Source of the DNA: Nymphaea colorata
Lineage: Eukaryota > Streptophyta > Magnoliopsida > Nymphaeales > Nymphaeaceae
Direction: 5' to 3'
Assembly (NCBI RefSeq): GCF_008831285.2
Contig: NC_045150.1
Coordinates: 4,540,001 to 4,604,000, forward strand
Length of the DNA stretch: 64,000 bases
The position numbers and the translations under genes were made by a program. The notes beneath the pieces are model-generated. The model searched no databases. It saw only the letters and a list, made by a program, of their open reading frames with translations, and was not told the DNA's origin. Positions 35,101-50,100 of this stretch are shown here, one piece after another; the stretch's first letter is position 1, and every line of letters starts with the position of its first letter.

Positions 35101-38100
35101 AAGGAAGCCTGGCTATGATATCCATTCTTTGTCGTGTCCATGTGAGACCCCACAAGTTAACATTGGCTGCCAAGTGCCACATGACCTGAGCATTACTTAT
35201 GGTGGAGCGATGAAGGTGAATCCACCAAAATCTGATAGAGGCATGAGCATAGCGAGTATGCACCATGAGGAGGCAGAAAGACCGGAAGAGGGTGAAGTCT
35301 ATGCACACAGCAATTGAAAGGGCAGAAGCAGATTGGTCAACACCAAAAGGAACCATTGTGGAGAAGCCTACCAAAAGGAAACATAATCTACCACTAACTA
35401 GGGTAACCGGGGAAAGGTCATCATCAAGAATGATACAAGATAAAATGTGGGGGAGGGAGATGGCGACCAAGGCAAAAGACAATTAAGGGTTGATAGCATA
35501 GGCCGGTCGGATAGCACTGTGCTTTAGGAACAAAGAACTGGGACAAGGGAAATGAGAACATAGGGCAAAATGTGGTGGGCCATGATATGTGAAGGTGTAG
35601 CAGCAATGGGAGAGATAGAGGGGGATACAACACCAGCAGATGGCAGGGTGAATATGGGGCTCCAGCTCTTAAGGGTGGCAAAAGTTTCATGGCAATGCAA
35701 GGCGACGAGGTGTGCTCTCAAAATAGCAACTAGAACAAAAAACTAGAGAAAAGTGAGGACAAACTAAAGTGGAGCGAAGGCGGATAAGCGGTGCATTCCA
35801 TATACGCCAAAGGAAAAAAAAAGGGATATTTTGGTAATTATTTAAAAATGAATATCTTTTTTGTATTTTCATTTTTAAATTTTTTTTTGTCCTAGCAAAA
35901 AGTTTTATTTTTCTATTAACTAGAGGCGTTTTTGCACGAAAATCTCATGCACAGTAGAAAATACATAACCTGCTTCGGCGGATAGGAGGCGATTATTGCT
36001 GTGTCAAACTGGAGGAAGACAGCCTATGGTGGCTGGCTGGCAACAAATGGGAGGCAGCTAATCGTGGTGGGTAATGAGGCATAGTGGCGGCCTCGAATGG
36101 GAGGCGCCCAACCGATGGCAGCGGGCTAGGGGAAATGGTCTAGTCCATCGCCATAAAGCATGGTGCAATGGTTCAGTGCTTCTAACACACCCCCTTTTTC
36201 ATATATATATATATATATATATAGACAGGCAGAGAGAGAGACATCATGGACTCATTAAGCTTAATCCCATTGTAAATGCCTATAAGTCAATAAAATTTCA
36301 GTGCCCACCTTATTTAAGTCACTAGTAAAAGGCTTTCATGAAGTTCAACAAAATATCAGCATCATCAACATAATGGTAAATAGTTATTCCAATTTGATCA
36401 TCCGAATATTAGAGGGATGATCCCAATCAGAAATATGAACCCTAAAAGAAAATGCCCATTAAACCAATCACAAGAATAACCGCTATGTATCCGGCAAAGG
36501 AATCCTCTAGTAGTATGAGCTATTTACCTTCGCTCCCCATTACATCAAGTGGTCATGCTATAAACACAAACAATCATGATACCTATGGGTATGGCTTCTT
36601 TTCGAATGATATAAAAGAATTTTCCTTTTTTTCACTAAATTGAAGACGTAATGGGAAAATAAAATAAGTACAAAAATAAGTAATACCCCCAGTAGAGACT
36701 GGTACGACTGTTGAACTCTTTCTTCTCCTAGTTTAAATTATTACACAAGCTTTCCATTTCATTTAATTGAATAACATAAAAATTATATGATTCAACCACT
36801 TGGAAGGAAATGCCTCTAAAAGTCTACTTGACTAACGAATGCGAAGGAAAGCAACGTTCAACAAGATTAATATTCAGGGTATAAGCCATTATATAGATCT
36901 AACATGTATTCCCATGTAGAAAATGTATGGTTAAAAACCTCAATGGCTATAGTTTTCGTACTCATGGCCATCATTTCAGCAACATCACTGAGCCGTTTTC
37001 CTACTACAGTAGCATGATGATTGATTACTAAAATATTTCAGTGCATATTCTTGTTAAGTTCCTTTAAACAAGCCATAAGAAATATAAGTTAAATAGATTG
37101 TGATAACCTGCTGGATCGATCACTTAAATTATGACTACAGGTTCTTCGACATAGTATTTAATACTGGCCCGAGACCAAATAAATTATTTGAAATTTCCTT
37201 AAACTCTGCATGAAATTAAGTGTGCTAGAATATTTATGTCATACTCACAGCTGTTGGCCAAGACAATGGTTTAATATATAAAGAAAGAATCTAACCTGGT
37301 CAGTACATGAAAGGTAGCTTTCACCCCAACCTCCCGATGGTAGTTGTTTTGATAACAGAAATTTACATGCTTTGCGAATTGCAGAGCAGTCTTTGTAGGT
37401 CATGCCTGCAGCCACCAGCCCCTCAATCCCAAACCATGTGCCATAGGTGAAGCATACGCCCCAGTTGCCATACCTATTTGGAGAATATAAGTTCCCGTTG
37501 CTAAGTATTAAACTATCAAAAGCACTGAGAGAGAATAACTAGGAAGAATTAAAGAAGGTAAAACTATGTGCAATTAAAACACATAATTCACATTACGATG
37601 ACAGATAACTTAGGCCTCCAGCTTCACCAAGATTTCAAAAAAACTGGGTGACTCTATTGCTGATATTAAATATATAGGTTGTCTTGTTATCCTTTATTAT
37701 GGTTTTCAGGTCAAGTAATGTTTGGTCTTCTTAAGTGGGATAGATAACTTGAACCCTCATGCAAAATTTCGGGAAGGAAAGCCTTGATTTTACTTTTGGA
37801 AAAAACTAGAACAATACTTAACGCTTACAGTAAAATCATCAAACAAGTTTTCTGCATGAATTGATGTCTACTTCAACAAGGAGCTTTAACATATATATAT
37901 ATATATATATATAGCAATAAAAATCTCTAAATTTTTGAAGCTATCCTCACTGCATTTTTATTTTGTTAACACTGCCATATTTTAAAATATATCACTAGGA
38001 AATAAAAGTATCTTGAGGTTAACTATCACACTTTAAATCCGGAGGTACTCCCACTATTTTTTTTTTTCAGACTTTCAAATAGACTTGTTTCATTATATTT

Positions 38101-41100
38101 TGGAGCACGTGATTTTATTACTTTGCTTCTTTTCTATACTCAAAAAGGGTCTTTCTGTGAAGGAGGCAGTGGATGGTAAAGATGAGTCAAGGAGGGTCTG
38201 GAGGGATGCCAAGGGCATAGTTGATAGTTGTGATGTAGTTCTATCACAGGGAGAAGATGTAATCAGTTGGAAGGATGATGGAAGGGCCATTAGAAATCGG
38301 AGACAGGTCTGATAGAGTATAAGGGTTAAAGTGGGTGGATGCAAAATGGAGAAAATACATTTGCTTGACCAAATCCAATCCTAAAACGTGCCAGTTTGCC
38401 ATGTTTGTAGTTTTCACAGGCCTCCAACTGAATCAAGAGCTCAAAAAGGGGGTGCAGACAGTGTAGGAGAGCTGGTAAAAAGCAGGATCACCTTATCTTT
38501 TCTTGTCCCTGCGCAACTAACAAATGGAAGTTTATTGTTCCTTGGTTTGATGAACGTAGGATCCCAGTTCGAGGGTTTGTGCGAGAAGAAGATTTGGTGG
38601 AATCAAAGGATGAGATCTAGTGAATAAATAGATTCAGCTATTCTGGAATTTATGTCATAGCTGGCAAAGTCATAACCCGACTGGGATTGACTGATGACTC
38701 TGTCATTGGGTCAGATAGTTGACTCAATGACTCAGCCATGTTAAGTCATAAATTTTTATAGTACATTTTTGTTATAAATGGATGAAGAAGGTAAATATAT
38801 CTGGACTTTATATTTGGTTTTTTCATAAAACTAAATCTGAATAACATGTAATATGAGTATATGTGTATATTTAGTACAGTTGGTGATATTTAACAATTCA
38901 GAATATTACAAAATTCAATATTTAGCCATGCACGACAAAAAAAAAGGATATAATTACTTGACGATCCCAGTTGTCTCAGTTGGCCTTGACACATGACCCA
39001 GTAAACGCATGATCCTAGTCTCAACTTGAATGACTCATGAATCAGATCGACGAGCTTGCCAACTATGATTTATGTTTTAACATCATGATTTGGAAGGTCT
39101 TGTGTATGTAGAATCTAGCAAATGGATAAAGTGGTGAGGACATCTGTTGGTAAAGTCAAGGGAGAGGTGTGGAATGCATGTGAGGAGGCGTTCCTTAAGC
39201 AGGAACAGTCTTATCAAGCTGCAGTGGTGATGAAGTAACAACTGGCTCAAATATAGTATCAGGAAGCACAGCTTTTGGAATGAGATTTCATGAGTGGTAT
39301 CAACAATACACTCAGTTGTTTCTCACATATTTTCATAGCTGAGATCAAGAATTTTTAGCCCATTTTAGTTGATTTGTGACATGAGTGGGTGCATAGTCGA
39401 AGTAGCTATGGGTGTTAGAAATAGAGCTAGTGTGTGTGTAGATGCGGTCTGGATTGACAGTAGGGTTGTACATTAGGAGCAGTGGACAAGGTAGAGTAAA
39501 TGAAGCATTTTTGTTTGAGAGACTATTGCAGGAGGTTCCCAAGGGACTAAGATGGTGAGGATTAGGTCAAATAACTCCAGGTGGAGGAGCGAATTGAAAC
39601 CCAAATACCTGGAGGCAGTTTTTTTTTGTCTTAAGGACTTAAATGTTTTGCTGCAATCTGGGTAAAGATGATGTGTCTTAATCAGTTTCTAGTTTGTGAA
39701 GTTGCATAGGATTTGGTTGCAAACCTTTAGAGGCTGGTTAGCAACAGTAACATGTTATTGTCTAATGAATCTGCCCCTAAGATTGAGGCAGGTTCATAAA
39801 ACACTATAACGCAATGTTCTACAAACATGCCCCAATTCTTGGGAAAGATTTATGGAACAGTAACAAACTATTCACATTACCAAATGGCCCCTTAGGGTAT
39901 TGATATTTTAGTTGGTTGAACATTTTTTTTATTCTTTTATTATTTATTAATAAGTTGAGGGGTGATCCCCCAGCCCTATTTTCATAGGAAGGTTGGATTG
40001 TACTTTTGAAAGATATCATGAAGCTTATCTGATAACCTTTTTGTCCTTTATGTTTCCAAGATATAAGACATTCAAGATTTTTTAAATACTTCATTAAAAA
40101 AAGCTATATTCTGGTGCTTTCCATATGTCTTTAGTTTAATATCCTTTTTTCAGAATTTAATTTAAAAAAAAAAGATAAAAATATCATCTACATGATATGG
40201 AACATATAAATTATTTAAAAAATAGTTTTGCTGAAGATGAAAGAAGAATTTAAGAGCCGAGAAAATTCAAACTATTAATTTTCAAATCCAATAAAATTTA
40301 ATCTACACATATAAGAAAATATCTTTATATAGATGTGTAATCATTTCCACTTAAAGGTCACATGAATTAGGTGAATCATAGAAGAAAAGGTAGACTAGAA
40401 TCTTAGATTTTAGCACGGTGTGATGTTTTCTAAAATCCTATATAGATATTATAGTTTTAAAAAAATCATGAAATATGTATGTGTAATTTAAATTTTTATG
40501 TATTAAAATTAACAATATTAATTCTCTGTAGATAATTCTTTCTTTTACAATATTTTCAATCATTTTGCATCCACCATGCAACTGCAATTTAGAAGAAAAA
40601 AACTACCTAAAACACCATAGTCAAATGTATGGAGGCATAGCATTTTCACAATCTGTTTTGCTAGTAAATACTTATAACAAAGGAAAAAACCTTTTGCATA
40701 GCAAATGAGCAAAACCACTTCCACACTAATTTTTTGCATGTTATATGCACATATAATGTCTCCAATAAATCATCCTAAGTATTGACATGGTTATGAAAGG
40801 AACAGCTTCTCAAAATAATTTTATTTAGTGAATAGCTTCAAAATGACATTTAAGCATTAAAAATAGTATTGTATCACTAAATATGATCAAGAGACTCTTT
40901 CATTTTTTGCTTTGTATGCACACGTGTGTGTATGCGGATGTGCATAGAAGGCAGAAAGTCGAAAGAAATAAATGCAAACAAAGACAAAAGTAATGTATAA
41001 TAATGACTTCTGTCGGTGGAGATAATTAACAACATAAAGGTAGAGATAATATCTCATAAGTTCAAGATGACACAATTTTAAGTAATTTTCAAACTGTTTT

Positions 41101-44100
41101 TTTTTTTTCACTTCATGGCAGTGGCGGAACTAGAAAAAAATCCTAGAGGAGGCACTCTTCACATATTTTCATGTTTGAAGGGGCACTCATATATATAACA
41201 TAACCAAGTTAACTAACTCATACAATTCATAAAGAAACCTTGAGGAGCTGGTGCAGTCAACTGCCCACACCAGCTCATATGTGGCTTGGTCTTGCTTCAT
41301 GGAAATTTAATTGACAATTTGGCATACACATGGACAGTCCAATGATATATATATATATCAAAGGTGCATAAGGGGTACGCTCCAATTCACTTTAAGTCTA
41401 CAAAAAGTACGCAGCACGCACCCAATGCATGTGGTTTGCAAGGAACAGCGGGCCTCTCCTACACCCGACAACTCACTGTGCATCACCAGGGCAGTGGAGG
41501 GGAAGCGACAGCCTCTCCCAAAAAAAAAATTGGGAGTAGAAATCTAGAAAGGAAGAGGAGGCCACGACCCCCCACTGCTGTATAAAAGAACTTAGCAGAA
41601 ATTTCAGAATGAAGTAATTTTTTGCAAATAAAAATGATGATCACTAGCTTCAAACTTCACATTATATTTTAAATAACAAATATACATACTCATAATTATG
41701 GAAGAGAAGGAAAAACCTCACCATGATCCATCAGCTAACTGTTCCTTTTTGATGAAATTAGCAGCTTTTGAAATACTATCATTGATAACTTCCTTTTGAA
41801 GCCCAGGGTATGCTTTTTTAAAAGCTGTTAAAGCTTGAATGGCAGATGAAGTGCATTCTACATATCTAAGAAACAAGATAAAAAGACTTAGTGCATGTTG
41901 AATTATTACCTAGTACGTTTGTAGTTTGAACAAAGCATAAGAAAGTACTCACGGATAGTCAAGAACTACATTTTCAATTGCTTCAAATGAGTTGAGTAAC
42001 TGAAAATGACACAAAAACTTCATTTAGGTTTGAGAAAGCTACGAATCCAACGCCAAAATTAGCTGCATAAAAACATACTAATCATCATGTCTACTATAAC
42101 CAAGGATTTCAATTAACCTATTTCTAATTGAATGGACTTAACTTCAAGAACCTAATTCATATTTGATTGCTGAGAAAAACGAAATAAACCATTTTGCCAT
42201 GCCTATGCTATTATCTCCTTGTAATATAGCCCATAGAGATGGATAAAGAAATTGATTCCTGTGCTACATGTGCATAGTTAGCATAATTTATATTTGTTTT
42301 ACTAATAGAACAACAAGCTGGATCTATTAAACAAATATTGTCCATCAAGTAATATATATAACTAATGAGATATGGGAACCCCTTTTCTCATGTTATATGG
42401 CAAAGCAATCATTTGGATCCTTTCTTAATGCCATCTACAAAACCTAGCTTGCATAAATCAGGTTTTGAGGAAATTAAGTTTTCGCAACCTGATTTTGTGA
42501 TATGCATAAAACCAAGTAAGATTTTTGGTTGGCAATCCATGTTATTGGTTTTAACAATGTCAACCATAATTTTGTTACTTTTCCTATAACTTTTATGTAT
42601 ATTGAGTTGCATAAAGAATACATGCATCTTTTTTAGAATATGTGGATAAATTGTTTAGATGTTAATATTAAAACAATTCGTCATCTATTAATTTGAACTT
42701 AAAATCAAATCCAAATATCATACATGAAATATCTAAAGGTATCTTACATAGTCAATTATGCCATCACATGTCATGGTACACTATTACATGGCCTTTCATA
42801 TATTGAAATCTTAGCCATAATATTTATGGCCACAAAAGCCACAATGATTATGTTCCTCTTCAATAATTTATTAACATCACAACCACAACCATGTCTTATT
42901 TTATGGAAATTGTAACAATAGCTAATAAGTGGTGTATTTATGTCATCTTGGGGTCAGGAAGTTTAGGCTAGAAATTAAAATGAATCACAATAATCTACCC
43001 AGACCAGTAATGCACTAAATCTTTGACTTTATTGACAAAAAATATTCAAAATGTCTAGCAAGTAGCTATAGCATATGCAGTTCATTCTTTTATAAGCTTG
43101 TATGCCTAGATCATTATCAGTCCAAGAGCTATGCCTCACGTAGGAAGATCTTAGCAAAACTGACTCATTCACAATGAAGAAAAATAAGTGAAAAGCTTAA
43201 TATGGAACATAAATATTAGGAAATACCAAATTCACTAGCATCACAAAAAAAGAGAAAAAAAGAAGTTACATGCTTGTAGCTGGAACAAAAATGATTAATA
43301 AAAGAATAAACTAATCAAATGTGATTATAATTTCCTATTGCACAAATGAAAGGACAACCAATGTAATGGGCAATGGGAAAACCAAAATGAAAGAAGAAAT
43401 GATGCACTAGTAGAAAAAATACTACCTTTCCTAGAGAAAGGTTAAGATTCTAAACTTAAAATGATGTCAAAAGCTAAATTCTTCAGCTTTCCTAATTGTA
43501 GCAACAAATATTGGCATTTTCAAAATATTAGTTTTCTGTTTATATTGAATGAATAAACCTAGCAACCAAAATAATGTTAGAGAGAAAGAAGGATTAAATT
43601 AGGAATAATTATCATGTTTCTTTCACAAGTTTCTCTCAGTTAATTGTTGAGGCCTGCTAAAGAGAGTTGTTAAGTTAATGGAAATATCACCAAGTTAAAC
43701 TCCACCCTATAAAAAGGGAACCTGATGTTGAAGCAAATTGGGTTGCAGATGTTCATGATAAAATTTGTAATTTTAGTTAAGCACACAACATAAAATAATA
43801 AAAGCAAGAAATTCTTCATAATATACAACTATATGTGGAAAGTGGGTCATCAAATGATATTGTGCTTCTGAGTGACTTATTAAGGGCTTTAGAGGATTTT
43901 CATTATGTGATACTCTTATACAAGTCATCTTTTGTATCTACAATTAATAATAAAATTTCTACTATATACTATGTATTAAGAGCTTCGGGTGATCTTCTTC
44001 TTGACTTCTTTGTAAAGTTGGACTTCCTAATCATAGATCCTATGCAATTACTGGCTAGTCCTCCATAAATTATTATTTATATAATTATTTTCTTCTTGTT

Positions 44101-47100
44101 CTCTGCCAACTTATATGTTCCACAACAAGTTTTTGTGCTTTGTACTCTTATAGGTGATGAACTTAGTCATACAATATTTGCTTTTATTATCAAGGAAATA
44201 ATAATCTAGTGCATAGGTTAAAGTTGTTACCTCAAGCCATGCATATGACCTTTTTGGCTCATATGTTCCAAAACCACCACCATCATTCTATAACAAGACA
44301 ACAAAAAGTGGTGAGATCATGGAAAGTACAATACAATAAAAAAACATATATAACAAATAAAAGCAAAGGCTTAATGAAAAAAAAAAGGAGAAGTACATGT
44401 GAGAATGAGTTTAATAACGGTTTCAACTCCATTTCAGGTAAAGTTCCTATTTGACTCTCACAAATGATCATGTTGGAAGTCAAGACACTTGTACATTCCA
44501 AAGGAAAGTTAGTTTATCAACATTAATTTATTTATAATTCCAATTGTAAATTTCAATTATCATCAATTGGAAGAAGTGCAAAGTTTGCATAGTTGATATG
44601 ACCCACATAAATAAATTAATGTTACACTTAAAGTTTTTTGTTATATAAGGATTGTAAAAAAATGCTGCACAAATATCTATAAAAACTATGCATGCCATCA
44701 TGTGTACAATGTCATACATGTCCTAGAACTATTGACTAAAACAATAGATTACATAATGCAACCATCCAATGGAATGAAACATCACACTGTAAGTAGTTTT
44801 GTGCAAAGCAAGAATAAAATAATAGCTTTGATGGTGGACCTTTTCTCTTTTTTCTCTCATATTGCTTTATTTGTTGTGAAAGACATTTCTATTATTATTA
44901 TTTTATTTGTCATTCCTGTTGTCTATATTATTATCATTCTTTTGAATAGTTGATTTTGGGAGGAGAAACATGTCATCTACATTTTTTAGATTTGTATAAT
45001 TAATTTCTTATTTAATTTCTTGTTTATTTTGGCTTCATGAAATGCTAACAAGTGAATGATTTTAACTTTATTTCGTTTTAACAGAAGGACACATGATCAT
45101 ACTTTTTCTCCTAACATTTGTTTCCATAAGTTGTATGATGCCATTAGCATGTAATCCATTAGACTCTCAAGATGGAGCAAGCAATGTTAAAGGTAATTAC
45201 AGATTGAACATTTAACTCTTAGAGAATTTTGCATAAACCATCCAACTTGGTGTTGGAGGGACCTTCAAAAATGCATTGGGTATCACTATTACAGCTTGCC
45301 TCAATCGCAATCTTTGTCATTCCTAAATTAAACTTTTCAAACGTACAAAGTGCATAGGAAGTTTCTTGAGATACAATCCTTCTTCTATGCATCCATTATT
45401 GGACTTAAGAACCCAATTTCTTGCATTACTATATTTTTTGTGATACAAAGTTAATTTCTTTGTATATTTTTCTTTATAGCCGTATGTTGATATATGCATG
45501 TCTAAATTTCTTTGCATGTTTTTTGTCTATTTGGTAAGTCATGCTCCACATTTTGACCATAACTTGGTTTAATCCACATAACATGCGCAAATATAATGTT
45601 ATTGTCAAGTTGCAATTATTTTATAGTCCTAGGGACAGTTTAGTTCACGGAAATAAGTTATACTCTATAATAAGAACTTAAGTTGTTCATAGCTACATTC
45701 AGTGACACATTACATGTGCTTCTTGTTTCCTCCTACCTATTTTATGTTAATCTATAAATGTGCTGACCTCTTTAGGATCTGACACTAAAAATATTTCAAG
45801 ACATTAGAGATAGGTGTTGATCGCTTTCAAAAGGTATGCCTAAAGAGGTCAAAAAGTTGTTCTTCTAGTTAAATGGTTTTTTGTTTTCCCTTCAATACAT
45901 ATTTTATTCTAGATCTCTATCTTGCTCTTGTTTTACTGCCTGCAGAATAATTTATATTCATACAATAACACATCATTTCAATTTTGTGTTGTTCTTTAAC
46001 TGAATTGATCTTCTTATTTTTTATATCAAATTATTGAATTCCATCAGTTTTTGATTCATTTTCTCTTGTTTGTGTTTTAAAATCTAATCTTATTTTGTTC
46101 ATCATCTTTATGTTGGGTGATGTTGTCCTCACAGCAATATTCATATTTGGCTAACATTGGATTAGATTCAATTAGTCACAAAATATTCTATAAACTTATA
46201 TTTAAAAAAATGAAAGTCCAAAAGATTGCTTTGCATGCTTTTGTGTCTACTTTACAAGACATACTCTAGATTTGGATCATATTTTGGTTAGAAGCAAAAA
46301 TAAAAATAAATATAATGTGTCTATCATATTTTAATTATTTTATAGTAATTGATGTTATTTTAGTTCATGGCAATGCTTTACATGATATAATGAGAATTTG
46401 GAGTGTATGTGGCTTTTGCTACTACCTTACATGTTCTTCTCATCTCCTTCTATCTACCTTATGTGAATCTATAAATGTGGTGGCCTCTTTCTGACAGTAA
46501 AAATATTTTATGATATTATATCTAGATATGAATCACTTACAAAAGGTATGTTAGAGATCTACAATTTTCTCTTCCAATTAGAAGGTTTTTCTCCTTTCCT
46601 TGACTACATATTTTTTGTTGCAAATTTCCACATTCCTCTTGTTCTTTACCTCCTGAGTAATCTATTCAAACAACACCAGATCTTTTCAATGAGTTCTTGT
46701 GTTGATTTTGAATTGAAACCATCTTCTATTTGCAACATGCAATTGTTGGCTTCATCGATTCTTGTGTCAACTTTTGGCTTATTTTTCTCTTATTTGTGTT
46801 CTTAAGTACAGATTTAATTAAGATCATCATCTTGGTGTTCATCACCACTTTTTTACTTAACTGAGTACATCTTGGTTGACATCAAATTATATTCAATCTA
46901 TCTTAGACTACATTATTTTGACTTAACTGAGTATATTTTTTGAAACTAAATGTCTAAAATGTTGCCTTGCATGCTCTATTTAATAATTATATTGTAACAT
47001 TGATTTGTGATCTTTGGATGTAATTTGTCCGCCAATGAAAGTTACACTTTTGACCACTAGTCCATTCTCCAATTCAACTTAAATAGACAGTTAGAAATTA

Positions 47101-50100
47101 TATTATAGTTACTTTAAAAGATATCAGATTTGAGGAAGTGCAATGATAGTCAATGTTATGTTCAAAGAAAAAAAAAAATCCTACCATATATACTAAAGAA
47201 CATGGTTGAAGCCAACCTATAAAGAGATCAAATAGACTTCATCATCCAATCTTCCAGTCGATGAGTTATGAAAAATTCTCCATGAACTTTTTGGTTGTTT
47301 ATGCCTCAAATTAAAACAACATGAAGTCATCAACTTCAAGCAGGCCATCAAACTTCATAAGCAGGTAGAAGCCATGAATAAGAAAATAGAATCACTTCAC
47401 AAATATATGACTTAGGAAGAAATGCCTAAAACTCGATAAAAAAAATAGATTGTAGGTTCAAAGTGCATTTACAATATAACATTTTGTCAAACCAATGAAA
47501 GATATAAGAAAAAACTTGTGCCATACTATTCTACATAGAATCATGGATTAGGTAACAGACTCTTAGCACCATGGTCAAGCTGGAAATGATTCACATCATT
47601 ATATTTTTCATAGTTATTCATGTTTGAAAATCAATTCAATTAGTTGTGAAAAACATTTTCCTACATGAAGACCTAAAAGAATAAGTGTATATGAAGCAAT
47701 GTCATGGATGTGTAGAGAAGGACCCCAATACTTGAATGTATAAGAAAACTTATTTATATTTTGAAGCAAACTTCTCAATTTTTGTTTTAAGAGTTTCTCT
47801 TTCAAAATTCAGGGGTGCAGATTTTGCAAGTGTTCTCTTGATCAACTTTTTCATTTTTATGGATCACACTACTTTTTCTTCATATATGTACTAGGCATTT
47901 TTAGTACAAGCATTTTAAACAATCAAGGACAAGCACAACAATTGTGAATCCAGACTTCCACGATGAAGCATCCTAGGAAACAATGATACTTTCTTGGGGT
48001 TGAAGTAGATATATAAGGAGATGTTTTGATACTCATATGCAACATAAATATAGTTTTGATCTATTTAGTATAGAAAGTATGACATATTGTAAACTTATAA
48101 ATACATCCAGTGTATTACATCAAAGGCTAAGCTCTAAAGGCAGAAACTTATATGATAGTCCCACTAGACATTGGTGCATTGTTGGAATGCTCTATTATGT
48201 TGTACTGAATTAAACATTGTTTATCTTATTAATCAAGCATCCCAATTTATCTATGGCTGAAGTACAAGTCATGTTAACATTACAAAAAGAAATTGGGATA
48301 TTTAAAAGACACCATAAACTATAGGCACGCTATGAAAGCTAGTCATATAATAGAGGTTAAGGGATGACTAGTTATTTATATGCCTAACAAGCGATCAAAT
48401 GGGAAGAGATATGTTTTATATTGCATATGCATTGGACACAATATTACATAATGGAATAGTCCAAAACAAAGATTGTGGCAAGGTCAAGTATAGAAGTTGA
48501 ATATAGGTCCATGGTGGCAAGTGTTGTGAAAGTTACATAAGTCCCAGATCTACTAGGAGACCTATGAAGAAAGTTTATAAATTGGCTTGTTGTGTGACAA
48601 TTAGAGTGTTATTAATATAATGTTCGACGTTATACACTATAGTTGCAAAATGCATGTTGAAATAGAGCACTTTACGTAGATGTTTGAAGACAAAGAAATC
48701 AAGTTATGTCAGGTTAAGCCATATTGTCAATTTGTTCAACAGAGCTCTAAGAATGGATGTATCCTCAATTAAAGAGGTGCATGATGTCTTACAAAATGAA
48801 GATCTCCATCAAACTTCAAGCATTGGAGGAAGCTTTTAATATTGTCTATGAAAAAAAGCAATTCTACTCAAAGTTCATGGCATTATAAATTGAATTGGGA
48901 GCTATGGGGGAAACATAAGGATAAGAAAATACTTGAAAAAAATTAAAGAAGCTTACTAGAAAAATATGATTTTACTATATCTTCCATAGAAGAATAAATC
49001 CTTTGTCAACTTTGTTATAATATAGTTGACGGAATCCCTCAAGGCATAGAAATTTATTGTGGACTTGAGTTGCATTTTAATCAGTATGTCTAATATTTTC
49101 ATATGGATCATAACTAAATCATGTTAAACTATGGTTTAGAAGTGTGTATGGTCATCGCTTGCATTCTAGTGTTCTTAAACTATTTTTCATTAGTGAAATA
49201 AAAATAATAGGTCCAAATTTAGGGTCATGATAGCTTTAGTAGTAGAGCTAGTCTGATATAATGGGGGAAGTCCATTATCAACTGGCTTCATTTGTCAGTA
49301 AATTTGGACTCATTAAAATTTGTTGTACCATTGAGAACTGAGTTATGCTTGATTTTCTCATACATACATGGCTAACTAAAGTGATATGATTCAACTAATG
49401 TCTTAAAACTATAACCATGCAAGCTTATGATCACAAGATAGTTTCCTAAAACTACATATCAATGAGTGATTTGTATATTTGTGGGCCTCATCACCTCTAC
49501 CTATCAACAATGAAGACACCCCACAAAATGTTGCATAAAGAATAGCATGACAATGATCTTTGGTGCAATAAGGTCAAAATCTAACAATTTCATCCACATG
49601 AAGTGCATGATTTCCTAGGATAATGAGGAGAGCAGCATAAGTCTTCCTCCACTGAACTACTTTCTCAAGAAAATGAAGGGTGTCACTAAACAGGATTGTG
49701 TGAAGTCAACAATCTTTATCTAGAGTAGAAGAGCTAAAACAGTGGTACCATCTAACCACTATTGCCAAAGGAATAAGAAGAGTAAACTCAGGTGGACAAA
49801 TATATTAAGGTAAACCAAATCATGCCCATTAATAGTTAGCTTGAGGACAATGGAGACTTTAGCTATTAAAGTTAGGTATATATTTTGTGTTTCTAGTTCA
49901 TTTATATACAAATCAGTTTTTTTTTAGCAATATGAATTGATTGAATTTTAATTTTTTTTCCTCGCATGTGAATGGGAGGCATCCATGGACTTACAAATTA
50001 ATTTTGTTAGTTGATGTCTTCGTTTGAGATAGAGGAATAGCATTCTTATGAATGAATCATTTTGAAATATAATCAATTCAGTAAGATCTTATCTAGAAAA

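Noticed and set aside
34403-35482. 359-codon minus-strand open frame as a host gene
   Set aside because: It lies on a pyrimidine-rich strand where stops are rare by composition, has no recognisable motif and sits inside a cyclase intron. Reported as an island only.
38085-38627. Two adjacent plus-strand frames of 75 and 79 codons
   Set aside because: No family motif, no splice or promoter context, and inside a cyclase intron.
42365-42589. 74-codon frame with hydrophobic end
   Set aside because: Short, intronic, overlapped by a similar frame on the other strand and without a motif.
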